DNA of 16,112 bases from Alphaproteobacteria bacterium. GTDB lineage: Bacteria > Pseudomonadota > Alphaproteobacteria > Rhizobiales > Hyphomicrobiaceae. The stretch's first letter is position 1; each line of letters starts with the position of its first letter. Location of the stretch: the NCBI GenBank assembly GCA_005888525.1, contig VBAB01000068.1, positions 1-16,112 on the forward strand. The letters run 5' to 3'. The notes under the pieces were generated by a model. It ran no database searches and was not told where the DNA came from. It saw only the letters and a list, made by a program, of their open reading frames with translations. Below, one piece after another: positions 7,235-15,109 of this stretch. The position numbers and the translations under genes are program-made.

Positions 7235-8587
7235 ATGCTCAGCGAATTCCGACGGTTGAGGTTGCCGGCCCCGCTCATGCCCGTGCTCCTAGTGATGTTC
7301 CAGCTTGCGGGGCTCCTGACCGTACCGTCCGCCGCGGTCGCGCTCGAGGTCGAGCAGATCGTCAGCCCGCGCGGCATCAAGGCATGGTTGGTCGAGGAGC
7401 ACAGCATTCCGCTCGTGGCGATCAGGTTCGCGTTCATGGGGGGCGCTGCTCAGGACCCGCCCGGCAAAGAGGGCCTTGCCGACATGGTCTCGGACCTGTT
7501 GACGGAAGGGGCCGGCGATATGTCGGCCAAGACCTTCAAGGACAAGGTCTCGCTGCTCGGGACGCGTCTGTCGGTCTCGAGCGCACGGGATGCGATCTAC
7601 GGCGGGCTCGAGACCCTGTCGAAGCGGCTTGCGCCGTCTGCAGAATTGCTCCGGCAGGTATTGGTCAGCCCTCGTTTCGATGCAGATGCGGTCGAGAGGG
7701 CAAGGGCGCAACACCTCACCGACCTTGCGCGCGCCGCCAATGAGCCCACGAGAGTGGCTCTCGATCGCTGGTACGTGGAAGCGTTTCCGGGCCACCCCTA
7801 CGGCAGGTCGGCGGACGGAACGCCCGAGACGATCCCGCGGATCACCGCAGGTGACCTCAAGGCAATGCACGCGAACCTGCTTGCCAGGGACGTCTTGCGG
7901 ATCGTTATCGTCGGCGACATCGACAAAGGCGCGGCCGCCGACACGCTCGATGCGGTGTTTGGTGGCCTCCCGGAGAAAGCGAGAACGAAGCGCGTCGAGA
8001 AGGTCGACCCACGTGCCCTGCCGGGGCCGGTGGTCGTCGACAAGGACTATCCCCTTGCCACGGCGACGTTCGGTCTCCCCTCGCTGAGATCCGACGATCC
8101 GGATTTCCCAGCCCTGCAGGTGCTCAACCACATCATCGGCAGCGGCGACTTCGACTCGAGGCTGATGGAGGAGATCCGGGTCAAGCGAGGCTTGGCCTAT
8201 TCGGTCCAGACCCGGTTGCTGCGCGATTCCATCACGTCACTCATGGTCGGCGGCGTGGCAACCAAGAACGAGGCGATGGGAACGACATTGGGCGTGATGA
8301 GCGACGTGTTCGCGGACATGGCGCGCAACGGCCCGACGCCAGCCCAGTTCGACAATGCCAAACGCTATCTGACGGGCTCATACCTCCTGGATTTCGACAC
8401 CAACGCAAAGGTGGCCAACTCCTTGCTGCGCATCCAGCTCGATGGCGAAAGCCCCGACTATCTTCTGGCGCGCAACCGGAAGATCAATGCGGTTACCCTG
8501 CAAGATGTCAGGCGCGTGGCAGAAAACGTGCTCAAGCCCGATCGTTTGGTTGTGACCATCGTGGGCAGGCCGAAGCTGGAGCGCTGA
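7235..8587 (+). CDS. M16 family peptidase-like protein, non-catalytic partner
   Basis: The product is a 450-residue exported protein with the M16 fold but no zinc site: where HxxEH should occur, the sequence reads GLADMVSDLLTEGAG (about 80-94). The C-terminal domain keeps the family's RLMEEIRVKRGLAYSV signature (about 309-324), whose Arg/Tyr pair binds substrate in two-subunit M16B enzymes. An N-terminal hydrophobic segment (PLMPVLLVMFQLAGLLTVPSAAVA, about 13-36) is a probable signal peptide. AGGGG precedes the ATG at good spacing. The gene follows the catalytic subunit after 20 bp, so the two products probably form a heterodimer or hetero-oligomer, as known for other catalytic/non-catalytic M16B pairs. 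Downstream it converges with the kinase gene with only 31 bp between the stop codons. Confidence 0.9.
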   Translation: MLSEFRRLRLPAPLMPVLLVMFQLAGLLTVPSAAVALEVEQIVSPRGIKAWLVEEHSIPLVAIRFAFMGGAAQDPPGKEGLADMVSDLLTEGAGDMSAKTFKDKVSLLGTRLSVSSARDAIYGGLETLSKRLAPSAELLRQVLVSPRFDADAVERARAQHLTDLARAANEPTRVALDRWYVEAFPGHPYGRSADGTPETIPRITAGDLKAMHANLLARDVLRIVIVGDIDKGAAADTLDAVFGGLPEKARTKRVEKVDPRALPGPVVVDKDYPLATATFGLPSLRSDDPDFPALQVLNHIIGSGDFDSRLMEEIRVKRGLAYSVQTRLLRDSITSLMVGGVATKNEAMGTTLGVMSDVFADMARNGPTPAQFDNAKRYLTGSYLLDFDTNAKVANSLLRIQLDGESPDYLLARNRKINAVTLQDVRRVAENVLKPDRLVVTIVGRPKLER

Positions 8588-8618
8588 GGCAGACTTCTCG
8601 ACGAACAATCCACGTCCC

Positions 8619-10391
8619 TCACGGGCAGATGATCTTCCCGCCCATGCCTCCGCCTCCGCCTCCGCGGACGGCATGGCAACCCTTCGGGACCGTCTGACAG
8701 CCGTTTCGGCCACACGTCACGTGGCCGCCAGCGGTGACGCGCCGACTGCGATCGGAAGGATCGTAGCCTCGTTGCGCCGCGGCGCGGGCGGGTCGTTCAC
8801 GGTCGCTCGAGGGCGCCTTGGCTCCAGGTTCGGGGTGGTTGGCTTTCGGCACGCATTTGCCGTTGCTTTCGACTTTATCCCCGTCGCACTCCAACGGACA
8901 CACACGGTCCGTTCGCACGAGCACCGCAGTGAGTGCCGCGATCGTGGGCTCGTCGACCGCGAGATCGACCTTGGCGCGTTTGGCGAATTGCGCAAGCGCA
9001 GCACGCCCTTCGGCGTCCCACTGGCCGGTGACATTGCCGGGGTAGCAACCGACCTTGCCGAGCGCCGTCTGCAAGCTGCGAGTCAGCGACTGACGTTCGC
9101 TTGCCTTCTTTTCTTCTTCCACGATGCTGGCCGTGCGTTGCGCTTCTTCCTCCCGTCGTCTTGCGGCTTCCGATTCTGCCTCGCGTTGCGCGGCGGCTGC
9201 AGCCTCCTTGCGGCGAGCCTCGGCGTCCGCAAGACTGCGCTCATCTTCCGTCCGGCGCCTGTCCGCATCCAGATCTGCCTGCCGCTTGGCGGCTGCGGAC
9301 GCCGCCTCGCTCTGCTTCTCCTGTTCGAGAGCGGGGGCACGCTGGACCTCGTCCCGCGCTGCATTTCGCGGTCCGTCAGCAGCGAATTCGCCCCCGCGCT
9401 CGGCCGGAGCCCAGCGCGCGTATTCCAAGCCACCATAGGCCGCACCGACCGCAAGCAAGATCGCGGCCGCGGTGGCGAACCGCCGGCGGGCGACCGGCCG
9501 GGCATTGCCGGCGGCCTGAGGTCCCAGCAGCATCGGCTCGAGTTGCGCAACGGATTGCGGCCGTTCCGCCTGCTTCACCTTCAAACAGGCATCGATGCCC
9601 TCGAGAAAGTCCGGCCGGTACCGGCCCTTCGCTACCTGCGCTGCCGGCGGCATGCGATCCACGTCGACTCGCAGCGTGGCTTCCTCCGGCGGCCGGCCGG
9701 CGATAGCCCGGTACAGCGTGCCGCCGAGCGCATAGAAATCCGACCACGGCCCCTGCAGGCGGCTGTCGGACGAATACTGCTCGTGCGGCGAGTAGCCGGG
9801 CTTGACGATGCCGGTGACGGACTGGCTCATCTCGGCAACCGCGCGCCTCGCCGCGCCAAAATCCAGCAGCACAGGGCTGCCGTCGGCGCGCACGATGATG
9901 TTGTCCGGCGCGATGTCGCGATGCAGGAAATTGGCCGCGTGCATCGTTTCCAGTGCGCGCAGCACTGCGCCTGTGATTGCATCCAACTCGTCTTGCGTGG
10001 GCGGCCTGCCGAGGCTCGTCAACCAGGCCTCGAAGTTGCGTCCCTGCTCGAAGCGCATGACCATGTAGGCGGTCGAGTTCGCCTCGAAGACGCGCGTTAC
10101 CCTGACGATGTTGGGATGCTCGAAGCGGGCGAGTGTCCGCGCTTCCTGCAGGAAGTTCGAGCGGCCCCATTCGAAGGTGCGCTTGCACAGATCGGACTTC
10201 GGCTGCACGCTCATGGTGGCGTCGCGGTCGCCGAAGTCGAAGGGGTAATATTCCTTGATGGCGACCATGGTGCCGAGGTTGAGATCCTCGGCCTCATAGG
10301 TAATGCCGAAACCGCCCACACCCACCACGCGCTCGATGCGGTAGCTGCCGTCGAGAATGGTATTTTGCGGCAGAGCCAGGCGACTGTCCAA
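8619..10391 (-). CDS. Transmembrane Ser/Thr protein kinase with PG-binding-like extracytoplasmic region
   Basis: The product has 590 residues and a TTG start at 10391, supported by GAGGGGG four to six bases upstream. The cytoplasmic kinase domain spans about 16-280: Gly-loop GVGGFG (24-29), Lys46 in VAIKEY, Glu in FLQEARTL, catalytic HRDIAPDN (157-164) and DFG (177-179); the APE position reads SPHEQY. One transmembrane helix is at about 305-322. A charged Ala/Glu/Arg coiled coil follows (about 350-432), then a segment resembling a peptidoglycan-binding domain (SLQTALGKVGCYPGNVTGQWD...AALAQFAKRA, about 436-495), and a low-complexity Cys- and Gly-rich C-terminus ending GGGGGGMGGKIICP. This is a Hanks-type receptor-kinase layout that may sense the cell wall. 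No phosphatase or substrate gene is adjacent. Confidence 0.9.
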   Translation of the reverse strand: MDSRLALPQNTILDGSYRIERVVGVGGFGITYEAEDLNLGTMVAIKEYYPFDFGDRDATMSVQPKSDLCKRTFEWGRSNFLQEARTLARFEHPNIVRVTRVFEANSTAYMVMRFEQGRNFEAWLTSLGRPPTQDELDAITGAVLRALETMHAANFLHRDIAPDNIIVRADGSPVLLDFGAARRAVAEMSQSVTGIVKPGYSPHEQYSSDSRLQGPWSDFYALGGTLYRAIAGRPPEEATLRVDVDRMPPAAQVAKGRYRPDFLEGIDACLKVKQAERPQSVAQLEPMLLGPQAAGNARPVARRRFATAAAILLAVGAAYGGLEYARWAPAERGGEFAADGPRNAARDEVQRAPALEQEKQSEAASAAAKRQADLDADRRRTEDERSLADAEARRKEAAAAAQREAESEAARRREEEAQRTASIVEEEKKASERQSLTRSLQTALGKVGCYPGNVTGQWDAEGRAALAQFAKRAKVDLAVDEPTIAALTAVLVRTDRVCPLECDGDKVESNGKCVPKANHPEPGAKAPSSDRERPARAAAQRGYDPSDRSRRVTAGGHVTCGRNGCQTVPKGCHAVRGGGGGGMGGKIICP

Positions 10392-10563
10392 GATACCCCC
10401 TCGACGCCGCTTTCATCGATAGCGGCTCAGACCTTTGGGTAACGGAACACTTGCTATCCGAGCCGCCGAGGATAGCACGCAAGACGCCGACGCACTGTTT
10501 CCTGGGGAACACGTGCGCAGGCCGGCCTGATCTGCCAGCTCGCACCGAGCCGGTCATGGGTGC

Positions 10564-10599
10564 AAAACAAAAAGACCGCGACGAGAGCCGTCGCGGTCT
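10564..10599 (-). terminator. Intrinsic terminator of the phasin gene
   Basis: Read on the minus strand, an 11-bp stem (AGACCGCGACG and its complement, plus-strand positions 10573-10583 and 10589-10599) with a 5-nt loop is followed by TTTTTGTTTT. It lies about 25 bp past the phasin stop codon at 10624. The 232-bp gap between phasin and kinase holds nothing else I can name apart from the kinase ribosome-binding site. Confidence 0.88.
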
Positions 10600-10623
10600 C
10601 AACTGCGGTCGAGGGGTTGGAGC

Positions 10624-11085
10624 TCAGAATGTGGGCTTGAAGGACTTGGCGGCCGCGGCTTGGGCCTTCTCGAACAGATGTTGCGTGGCCCGGGTCGACA
10701 GATCGAAGAATTCCTTGGTCTGCTCGCTTGCCTGCGCGGCAAGCCTCTGGACGAATTCGCTTTGCAACTTGGCGATTTCGGGCAGCGACTTGGCCGTGGC
10801 CATCGCTTGCGCCGCACTGAAGGCGGCCTCGGTATTTGCCGTCAGGTTCTGCACGATCTTCTCGTTGAGCAGCTTCGTGCTGCCCCACGCGGTATCGGCA
10901 ATCTCGGTCATGACCTTGGCGCCGTCTTGCGCGGCTGCAGCCGTCTTGGCGTAGAAGTCCTTGGAGGCTGCGAGGCTCTGCTGGGCCATGGCCTGCACGT
11001 TCTCCGGAACGCGCGCGTCCTTGAAGAGCTTCTCTGCTTGGTCGAAGGCTTGCTTGCCGAATTGCTGGTTCACGGTCCTATCCAT
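10624..11085 (-). CDS. Phasin family protein
   Basis: The product has 153 residues from the ATG at 11085 (MDRTVNQQFGKQAFDQAEKLF). It is almost entirely amphipathic helix, rich in Ala, Gln, Lys and Phe, with no signal peptide. Features typical of phasins include AMAQQSLAASKDFYAKTAAAAQDGAKVMTEIADTAW, a central EAAFSAAQAMATAKSLPEIAKLQSEFVQ and a C-terminal helix ending AKSFKPTF. Phasins coat polyhydroxyalkanoate storage granules and control their size. In-frame ATGs at 11139 and 11160 would extend the protein, but they fall inside or upstream of the best promoter (11129-11157), so I prefer 11085 even though its Shine-Dalgarno sequence is weak. The gene is monocistronic, with its own promoter and terminator. 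Confidence 0.88.
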   Translation of the reverse strand: MDRTVNQQFGKQAFDQAEKLFKDARVPENVQAMAQQSLAASKDFYAKTAAAAQDGAKVMTEIADTAWGSTKLLNEKIVQNLTANTEAAFSAAQAMATAKSLPEIAKLQSEFVQRLAAQASEQTKEFFDLSTRATQHLFEKAQAAAAKSFKPTF

Positions 11086-11128
11086 CGGTTGGCGGGCTGG
11101 GGGGACGCCTCGATTGGCGCCTGCACGA

Positions 11129-11157
11129 TATATAGGCATTATATTTGTGCATTGCAA
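11129..11157 (-). promoter_or_regulatory. Sigma70-like promoter of the phasin gene
   Basis: On the minus strand TTGCAA (11157-11152) and TATATA (11134-11129) are separated by 17 bp. This is an AT-rich island in GC-rich DNA. Transcription would start around 11120, about 35 bases before the ATG at 11085. The -35 region reads GTTGCAATGCAC, a symmetric TGC-rich sequence that could also be a PhaR-type operator; that is a guess. Confidence 0.55.
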
Positions 11158-11179
11158 CATTTATTTGTGCGACGCGATA

Positions 11180-11213
11180 TCACGCTTGCGTGAACGGACG
11201 TGAGATACCGTGA
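11180..11213. promoter_or_regulatory. Candidate operator: TCACG-N4-CGTGA (copy 2) plus phased CGTGA repeats
   Basis: The palindrome TCACG-CTTG-CGTGA occupies 11180-11193. CGTGA then recurs at 11199-11203 and 11209-11213, so three CGTGA units start exactly 10 bp apart, on one face of the helix. The array lies just upstream of the phasin -35 box and downstream of cysN/C. The arrangement looks like cooperative binding sites for a regulator of the phasin gene. The regulator is unknown. Confidence 0.4.
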
Positions 11214-11243
11214 AACGGCGCCTAATGGGTGCCAGCCAGTCCC

Positions 11244-13157
11244 TCAGATGAACTTGCGCCGCTCCAACTCGCCGATCAGGTCGCGGGCCAATGCCTCGGG
11301 CGAACCGACGCCTGCTCGAAGGCGGAGTTCGGCCGCGTCCGGCGGCTCATAGTCGGAGTCGATGCCGGTGAAGTTCTTGATCATGCCCGCGCGCGCCTTC
11401 TTGTAGAGGCCCTTGGGGTCTCGCGCCTCGCAGACCTCCAGCGGCGTGTCCACGAATACCTCGATGAACTCGCCCGCCTCGAACAGCTCGCGTGCCATGC
11501 GCCGCTCGGACCGGAAGGGTGAGATGAGGGAGACGATCACGATCAGGCCGGCGTCGACCAAGAGCCTCGCGGTCTCGGCGACGCGCCGTACGTTCTCCAC
11601 CCGGTCGGCGTCCGTGAACCCCAGGTCCTTGTTGAGGCCGTGCCTCACATTGTCGCCGTCGAGCACGTAGGTGTGGCGGCCACGTTCGGCCAGCTGCTTC
11701 TCCACCAGGTTCGCCACGGTCGACTTGCCCGCCCCGGACAGTCCGGTGAGCCACAACACGCAAGGGGTCTGGCCCTTCAGCCCGGCGCGCACATCCTTGC
11801 CGACCTCCATCGCCTGCCATTTGATGTTGGTGGCGCGGCGCAGGCCAAACTCGACCATGCCGGCGCCCAGCGTCGCATCGCTGAAGCGATCGATCAGGAT
11901 GAAGCCGCCCATCGCGCGGCTGCGCTTGTAGGGATCGAATACGAGCGGCTGGCTCAGGCTGAGATTGCAGAAGCCGACTTCGTTGAGCTCCAGCGTCTTG
12001 CCCGCCTGATGCTCGAGCGTGTCGACGTTGATCTTGTGCTTGAGCTCCGTGATCGTTGCTATCGTCGCCTGGGCCCCTGACTTCAACACATAGGCGCGTC
12101 CCGGGAGCAAAGGTTCTTCCGCCATCCAGACGACATGCGCCGCAATCTGGTCCGACACGGCGACATCGGACCCAGCCGCGGCCAGCACGTTGCCGCGGCT
12201 GACGTCGATCTCGTCGGCGAGCGTCAGCGTCACGGCGTCGCCCGTCGCGGCCGCATCCAGGTCCCCGTCATACGTCACGATGCGCTCGACGCGGCTGCGC
12301 CGGCCCGAGGGCAGCACCGCAATGTCATCACCCGCGCGCACCGTCCCGCCCGCGATCATGCCGGCGTAACCGCGAAAATACTCGGCCCGGTTGACCCATT
12401 GCACGGGCATGCGGAAGCCCAAGTCGCCACCAGCAGATGTGACATCGACCGTCTCCAGGTGCCCCATCAACGTGGGTCCGCGATACCAATGCATGTTGGC
12501 GCCGGGAGCGATGACGTTGTCGCCCCTCAGCGCCGAGAGGGGAATTGCCACGACGTCCTCGAAGCCGAGACGCCGGCCGAAGGCGACGAACTCCTGCGCG
12601 ATCGTCTCGAACCGTTCCCTGGCGAAGCCGACCAGATCCATCTTGTTGACCGCGAGCGCCAGCTTGCGGATGCCGAGCAGCGACACGATGCAGGCGTGAC
12701 GCCGGGTCTGCGCCAGAATGCCCTGCCGCGCATCGACCAGAAGCACCGCGAAGTCGCAGGTCGAGGCGCCCGTCGCCATGTTGCGGGTGTATTGCTCGTG
12801 GCCGGGCGTATCGGCGACGATGAACTTGCGTTTCGGGGTGGAGAAATAGCGGTAGGCGACATCGATCGTGATGCCCTGCTCGCGCTCCGCCTGCAGCCCG
12901 TCGATCAGCAGGGCGAAATCGAGATCACCGCCGGCAGTCCCTGTTCTCTTGCTGTCGCTCGCGAGCCCGGCCAGCTGATCGTCGTAGACGAGCTTGGAAT
13001 CGTAAAGGAGACGACCGATCAGCGTGCTCTTGCCGTCGTCGACACTGCCGCAGGTCAGAAAGCGCAGCAGATCCTTCTTCCGCTCGGCAGCGAGCAGATC
13101 CGCGACCGGTTGCGAGGTCGCGGGAGAAGCGGCCTTCACCAGCTCGAGCCGAGCCAT
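11244..13157 (-). CDS. cysNC: Bifunctional sulfate adenylyltransferase subunit 1 / APS kinase (CysN-CysC fusion)
   Basis: The product has 637 residues. The N-terminal GTPase half (CysN) drives formation of adenosine 5'-phosphosulfate from ATP and sulfate: P-loop GSVDDGKST (37-45), DTPGHEQY (116-123) and NKMD (171-174), followed by beta-barrel domains. From about residue 455 it continues into APS kinase (CysC), which phosphorylates APS to PAPS: P-loop GLSGAGKST (472-480), then LDGDNVRHGLNKDLGF and the conserved DPKGLYKKARAG. Such fusions are common in alphaproteobacteria and are related to nodulation protein NodQ; nothing nodulation-related is nearby, so housekeeping sulfur metabolism is the likelier role. 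The start at 13157 (MARLELVKA) overlaps the cysD stop by one base (TGATG), so the genes are translationally coupled. Upstream in-frame codons lie within cysD. Confidence 0.96.
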   Translation of the reverse strand: MARLELVKAASPATSQPVADLLAAERKKDLLRFLTCGSVDDGKSTLIGRLLYDSKLVYDDQLAGLASDSKRTGTAGGDLDFALLIDGLQAEREQGITIDVAYRYFSTPKRKFIVADTPGHEQYTRNMATGASTCDFAVLLVDARQGILAQTRRHACIVSLLGIRKLALAVNKMDLVGFARERFETIAQEFVAFGRRLGFEDVVAIPLSALRGDNVIAPGANMHWYRGPTLMGHLETVDVTSAGGDLGFRMPVQWVNRAEYFRGYAGMIAGGTVRAGDDIAVLPSGRRSRVERIVTYDGDLDAAATGDAVTLTLADEIDVSRGNVLAAAGSDVAVSDQIAAHVVWMAEEPLLPGRAYVLKSGAQATIATITELKHKINVDTLEHQAGKTLELNEVGFCNLSLSQPLVFDPYKRSRAMGGFILIDRFSDATLGAGMVEFGLRRATNIKWQAMEVGKDVRAGLKGQTPCVLWLTGLSGAGKSTVANLVEKQLAERGRHTYVLDGDNVRHGLNKDLGFTDADRVENVRRVAETARLLVDAGLIVIVSLISPFRSERRMARELFEAGEFIEVFVDTPLEVCEARDPKGLYKKARAGMIKNFTGIDSDYEPPDAAELRLRAGVGSPEALARDLIGELERRKFI

Positions 13158-14080
13158 CAGAAATAGCCTTCCTGTTTCTTCCTCTCCATCGAGCCGGACT
13201 GATCCTGGTCGATCACGCGACCTTGGCGCTCCGACAGCCGCGTGAGCAGCAGCTCCTCGATGACCTCGGGAACCGTCATTGCCCCAGACTCGATGGCCCC
13301 GGTGAGCGGATAGCAACCCAGCGTCCGGAATCGGACGACGCGCATCTGCGGCGTCTCGCCCGGATCCAGCGCAAACCGGTCATCGTCGACCATGATCAGC
13401 AGGCCGCCGCGATCGACGACCGGGCGCTCCTTGGCGAAATACAGCGGCACTACGGGGATCTGCTCCAGATGGATGTATGTCCAAATATCGAGCTCGGTCC
13501 AATTCGACAGCGGGAATACCCGCATGCTCTCCCCCGTCTTGATACGGGTGTTGACGGTGCGCCACAGCTCCGGCCGCTGGCTCTTCGGATCCCAGCGATG
13601 CGCTTTGTTGCGGAACGAGAAGATGCGCTCCTTGGCGCGCGATTTCTCCTCCTCGCGCCGAGCACCGGCGATGGCGGCGTCAAAGGAATGCCTCTCCAAA
13701 GCCTGGCGCAGGGCCTGCGTTTTCATCACGTCGGTGAAAAGCGCGCTGCCGTGGGTCGTGGGGTTGATGGCTTCCCTCACGCCCTCCTCGTTCACATGCA
13801 CGATCAACTCGAGTCCCAGGCGATCCGCCGTCCTGTCGCGAAAAGTGATCATCTCGCGAAATTTCCACGTCGTATCGATGTGCATCAGTGGGAAGGGCGG
13901 CTTGGCAGGATAGAAGGCCTTCATCGCCAGGTGCAGGAGCACGGAGGAATCCTTGCCGACGGAATAGAGCATCACCGGCGAGCGGAACTCGGCCACGGCT
14001 TCCCTCAGAATATATATGCTCTCGCTCTCGAGCTGCTTCAGATGGCGCGACGCGGATGATTGCATGGCTTCAGCGTGCAT
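13157..14080 (-). CDS. cysD: Sulfate adenylyltransferase subunit 2 (CysD)
   Basis: The product has 307 residues from the ATG at 14080, close to the usual length for CysD. It is the catalytic small subunit of ATP sulfurylase, making APS from sulfate and ATP together with CysN. The N-terminal LKQLESESIYILREAVAEF and the PP-loop LYSVGKDSSVLLHLA (about 38-52) are diagnostic. FPLMHIDTTWKFREMI, AGARREEEKSRAKER, LSNWTELDIWTYI and the final SMERKKQEGYF are all as expected for the family. ATGs at 14065 and 14149 are in frame; 14080 fits family length best, but no clear Shine-Dalgarno sequence separates them. It is the first gene of the cysD-cysNC operon. The reductive genes (cysH, cysI) are not in the window. 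Confidence 0.95.
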   Translation of the reverse strand: MHAEAMQSSASRHLKQLESESIYILREAVAEFRSPVMLYSVGKDSSVLLHLAMKAFYPAKPPFPLMHIDTTWKFREMITFRDRTADRLGLELIVHVNEEGVREAINPTTHGSALFTDVMKTQALRQALERHSFDAAIAGARREEEKSRAKERIFSFRNKAHRWDPKSQRPELWRTVNTRIKTGESMRVFPLSNWTELDIWTYIHLEQIPVVPLYFAKERPVVDRGGLLIMVDDDRFALDPGETPQMRVVRFRTLGCYPLTGAIESGAMTVPEVIEELLLTRLSERQGRVIDQDQSGSMERKKQEGYF

Positions 14081-14235
14081 CGTCGAGACGGTGAGGTCCA
14101 GCGCATTCAATCGCGGCCCGCGGGCGCCGTCGCAAATCAGGCCGTTCACTTCGGCGCTCGTGGTAGAGTCGTTGCGGTGGCGGCTTGCAGGGCGCCAGAC
14201 GGCTCAATGTTGTGCGGCGCCGGGAGGATGACGGT

Positions 14236-14931
14236 GTGCAGGGCGAAGCCCATGAGGCCGGATTGATCGAAGGCGCGACATTCGGTGGTCTGCAGGGCTG
14301 GCACCGGCGTGTCGCGGGGCCATGCTCGAGGAAATTGTCGGGGGCCGTGGTCGCACTCCTGTTGGCAATGGCGCCGGCCTTCGCCGGCGACGTCTACCTC
14401 ATCGACGGATCACGCTCGGAGGCCAAATTCGCAATTCGTTACCTCTTGAGCACCATGGTCGGCAGGCTGAGGGACATCGGTGGAACAATCGATTTGGATT
14501 CGGTCAATCCCAGCGCTTCCTCCGTGAAGTTTTCCATGCGGACAGCCTCGGTGGACACGGGATCGGCCGAGCTCGATCAGGCGCTGCGCTCGGCCGTCTT
14601 CCTGGACGCTGCGAAGTTTCCACAGATCACCTTCGAGAGCGCGGTCATCGAGACGACCGCCAAAACGAACGTTTATCGAGTTATTGGCGAGCTCACTCTG
14701 CACGGGGTCACGAAGGGGGTCGTGCTCTCGGTCGAGTCCGGCGGCGTCGTCCTAGACCGAGACGGACGTGCGCGCGTCGCCTTCATGGTGAGAACGACGC
14801 TGAATCGCAAGGACTATGGCATCAGCTGGAACAAGGCTCTCGATCAAGGCGCCCTTCTCGTTGGAGACGACATCGAGATAACGGTCAATCTCGAGGCATC
14901 GCGGCAAGCGCCAATGGCGAGGTCGAAATAG
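14236..14931 (+). CDS. YceI family exported protein (lipid-binding-like)
   Basis: A YceI-type lipocalin-like beta-barrel follows an export signal (SGAVVALLLAMAPAFAG, likely cleavage near residue 50 from the chosen start). The mature domain shows the family pattern: YLIDGSRSEAKFAIRYLLSTMVGRLRDIGGTIDLD, SVKFSMRTASVDTGSAELDQALRSAVFLDAAKFPQITFES, GELTLHGVTKGVVL, and RTTLNRKDYGISWNKALDQGALLVGDDIEI. YceI proteins bind isoprenoid-like lipids in the periplasm. The start is doubtful: the GTG at 14236 has GGAGG at 14222-14226 but gives an unusually long 35-residue segment before the hydrophobic core; TTG codons at 14335 or 14185 are alternatives. The region is divergent from cysD. Bases 14739-14837 are repeated exactly at the window end. 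The 178 bp after the stop hold nothing I recognise. Confidence 0.85.
   Translation: MQGEAHEAGLIEGATFGGLQGWHRRVAGPCSRKLSGAVVALLLAMAPAFAGDVYLIDGSRSEAKFAIRYLLSTMVGRLRDIGGTIDLDSVNPSASSVKFSMRTASVDTGSAELDQALRSAVFLDAAKFPQITFESAVIETTAKTNVYRVIGELTLHGVTKGVVLSVESGGVVLDRDGRARVAFMVRTTLNRKDYGISWNKALDQGALLVGDDIEITVNLEASRQAPMARSK
14739..14837. repeat. 99-bp exact direct repeat, copy 1 (inside YceI gene)
   Basis: This internal coding segment of the YceI gene (roughly residues 168-200) is identical over 99 bases to 16014-16112 in the same orientation, at an offset of 1275 bp. It is in its natural context here, because the YceI reading frame continues intact on both sides. Confidence 0.95.
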
Positions 14932-15109
14932 AAACTCGCGCAACGGCGGCGGGCGAGGAGAGCGCGAGCAGACAGGGCGGCGAAGGGCCTGGACAAGAAG
15001 AGCCCGCTCCCCGATCTTGACCGCCTCTTCCGGGCCAGCGAGGGAACCTCGAGGCCGCCTTACAAGTTCCACCGCGACGGTGACCGTGCAACCCAGGAGC
15101 GATGAGGCC

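Noticed and set aside
8673..10442. 589-aa plus-strand open frame opposite the whole kinase gene
   Set aside because: Its translation is Arg/Ala/Leu-rich with no family resemblance. The minus strand encodes all conserved kinase motifs, so this is an antisense shadow despite its length.
11244..13157. Assignment of cysN/C as the nodulation gene nodQ
   Set aside because: The fusion architecture is shared with housekeeping sulfate assimilation enzymes; no nod genes or nod box are visible.
12135..13166. 343-aa plus-strand open frame opposite cysN/C
   Set aside because: Antisense shadow of a highly conserved enzyme gene; no independent evidence of coding.
14322..15020. 232-aa plus-strand frame overlapping the YceI gene
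   Set aside because: Starts with a plausible-looking ATG but the product is low-complexity and Arg/Gly-rich. The YceI signatures lie in the other frame.
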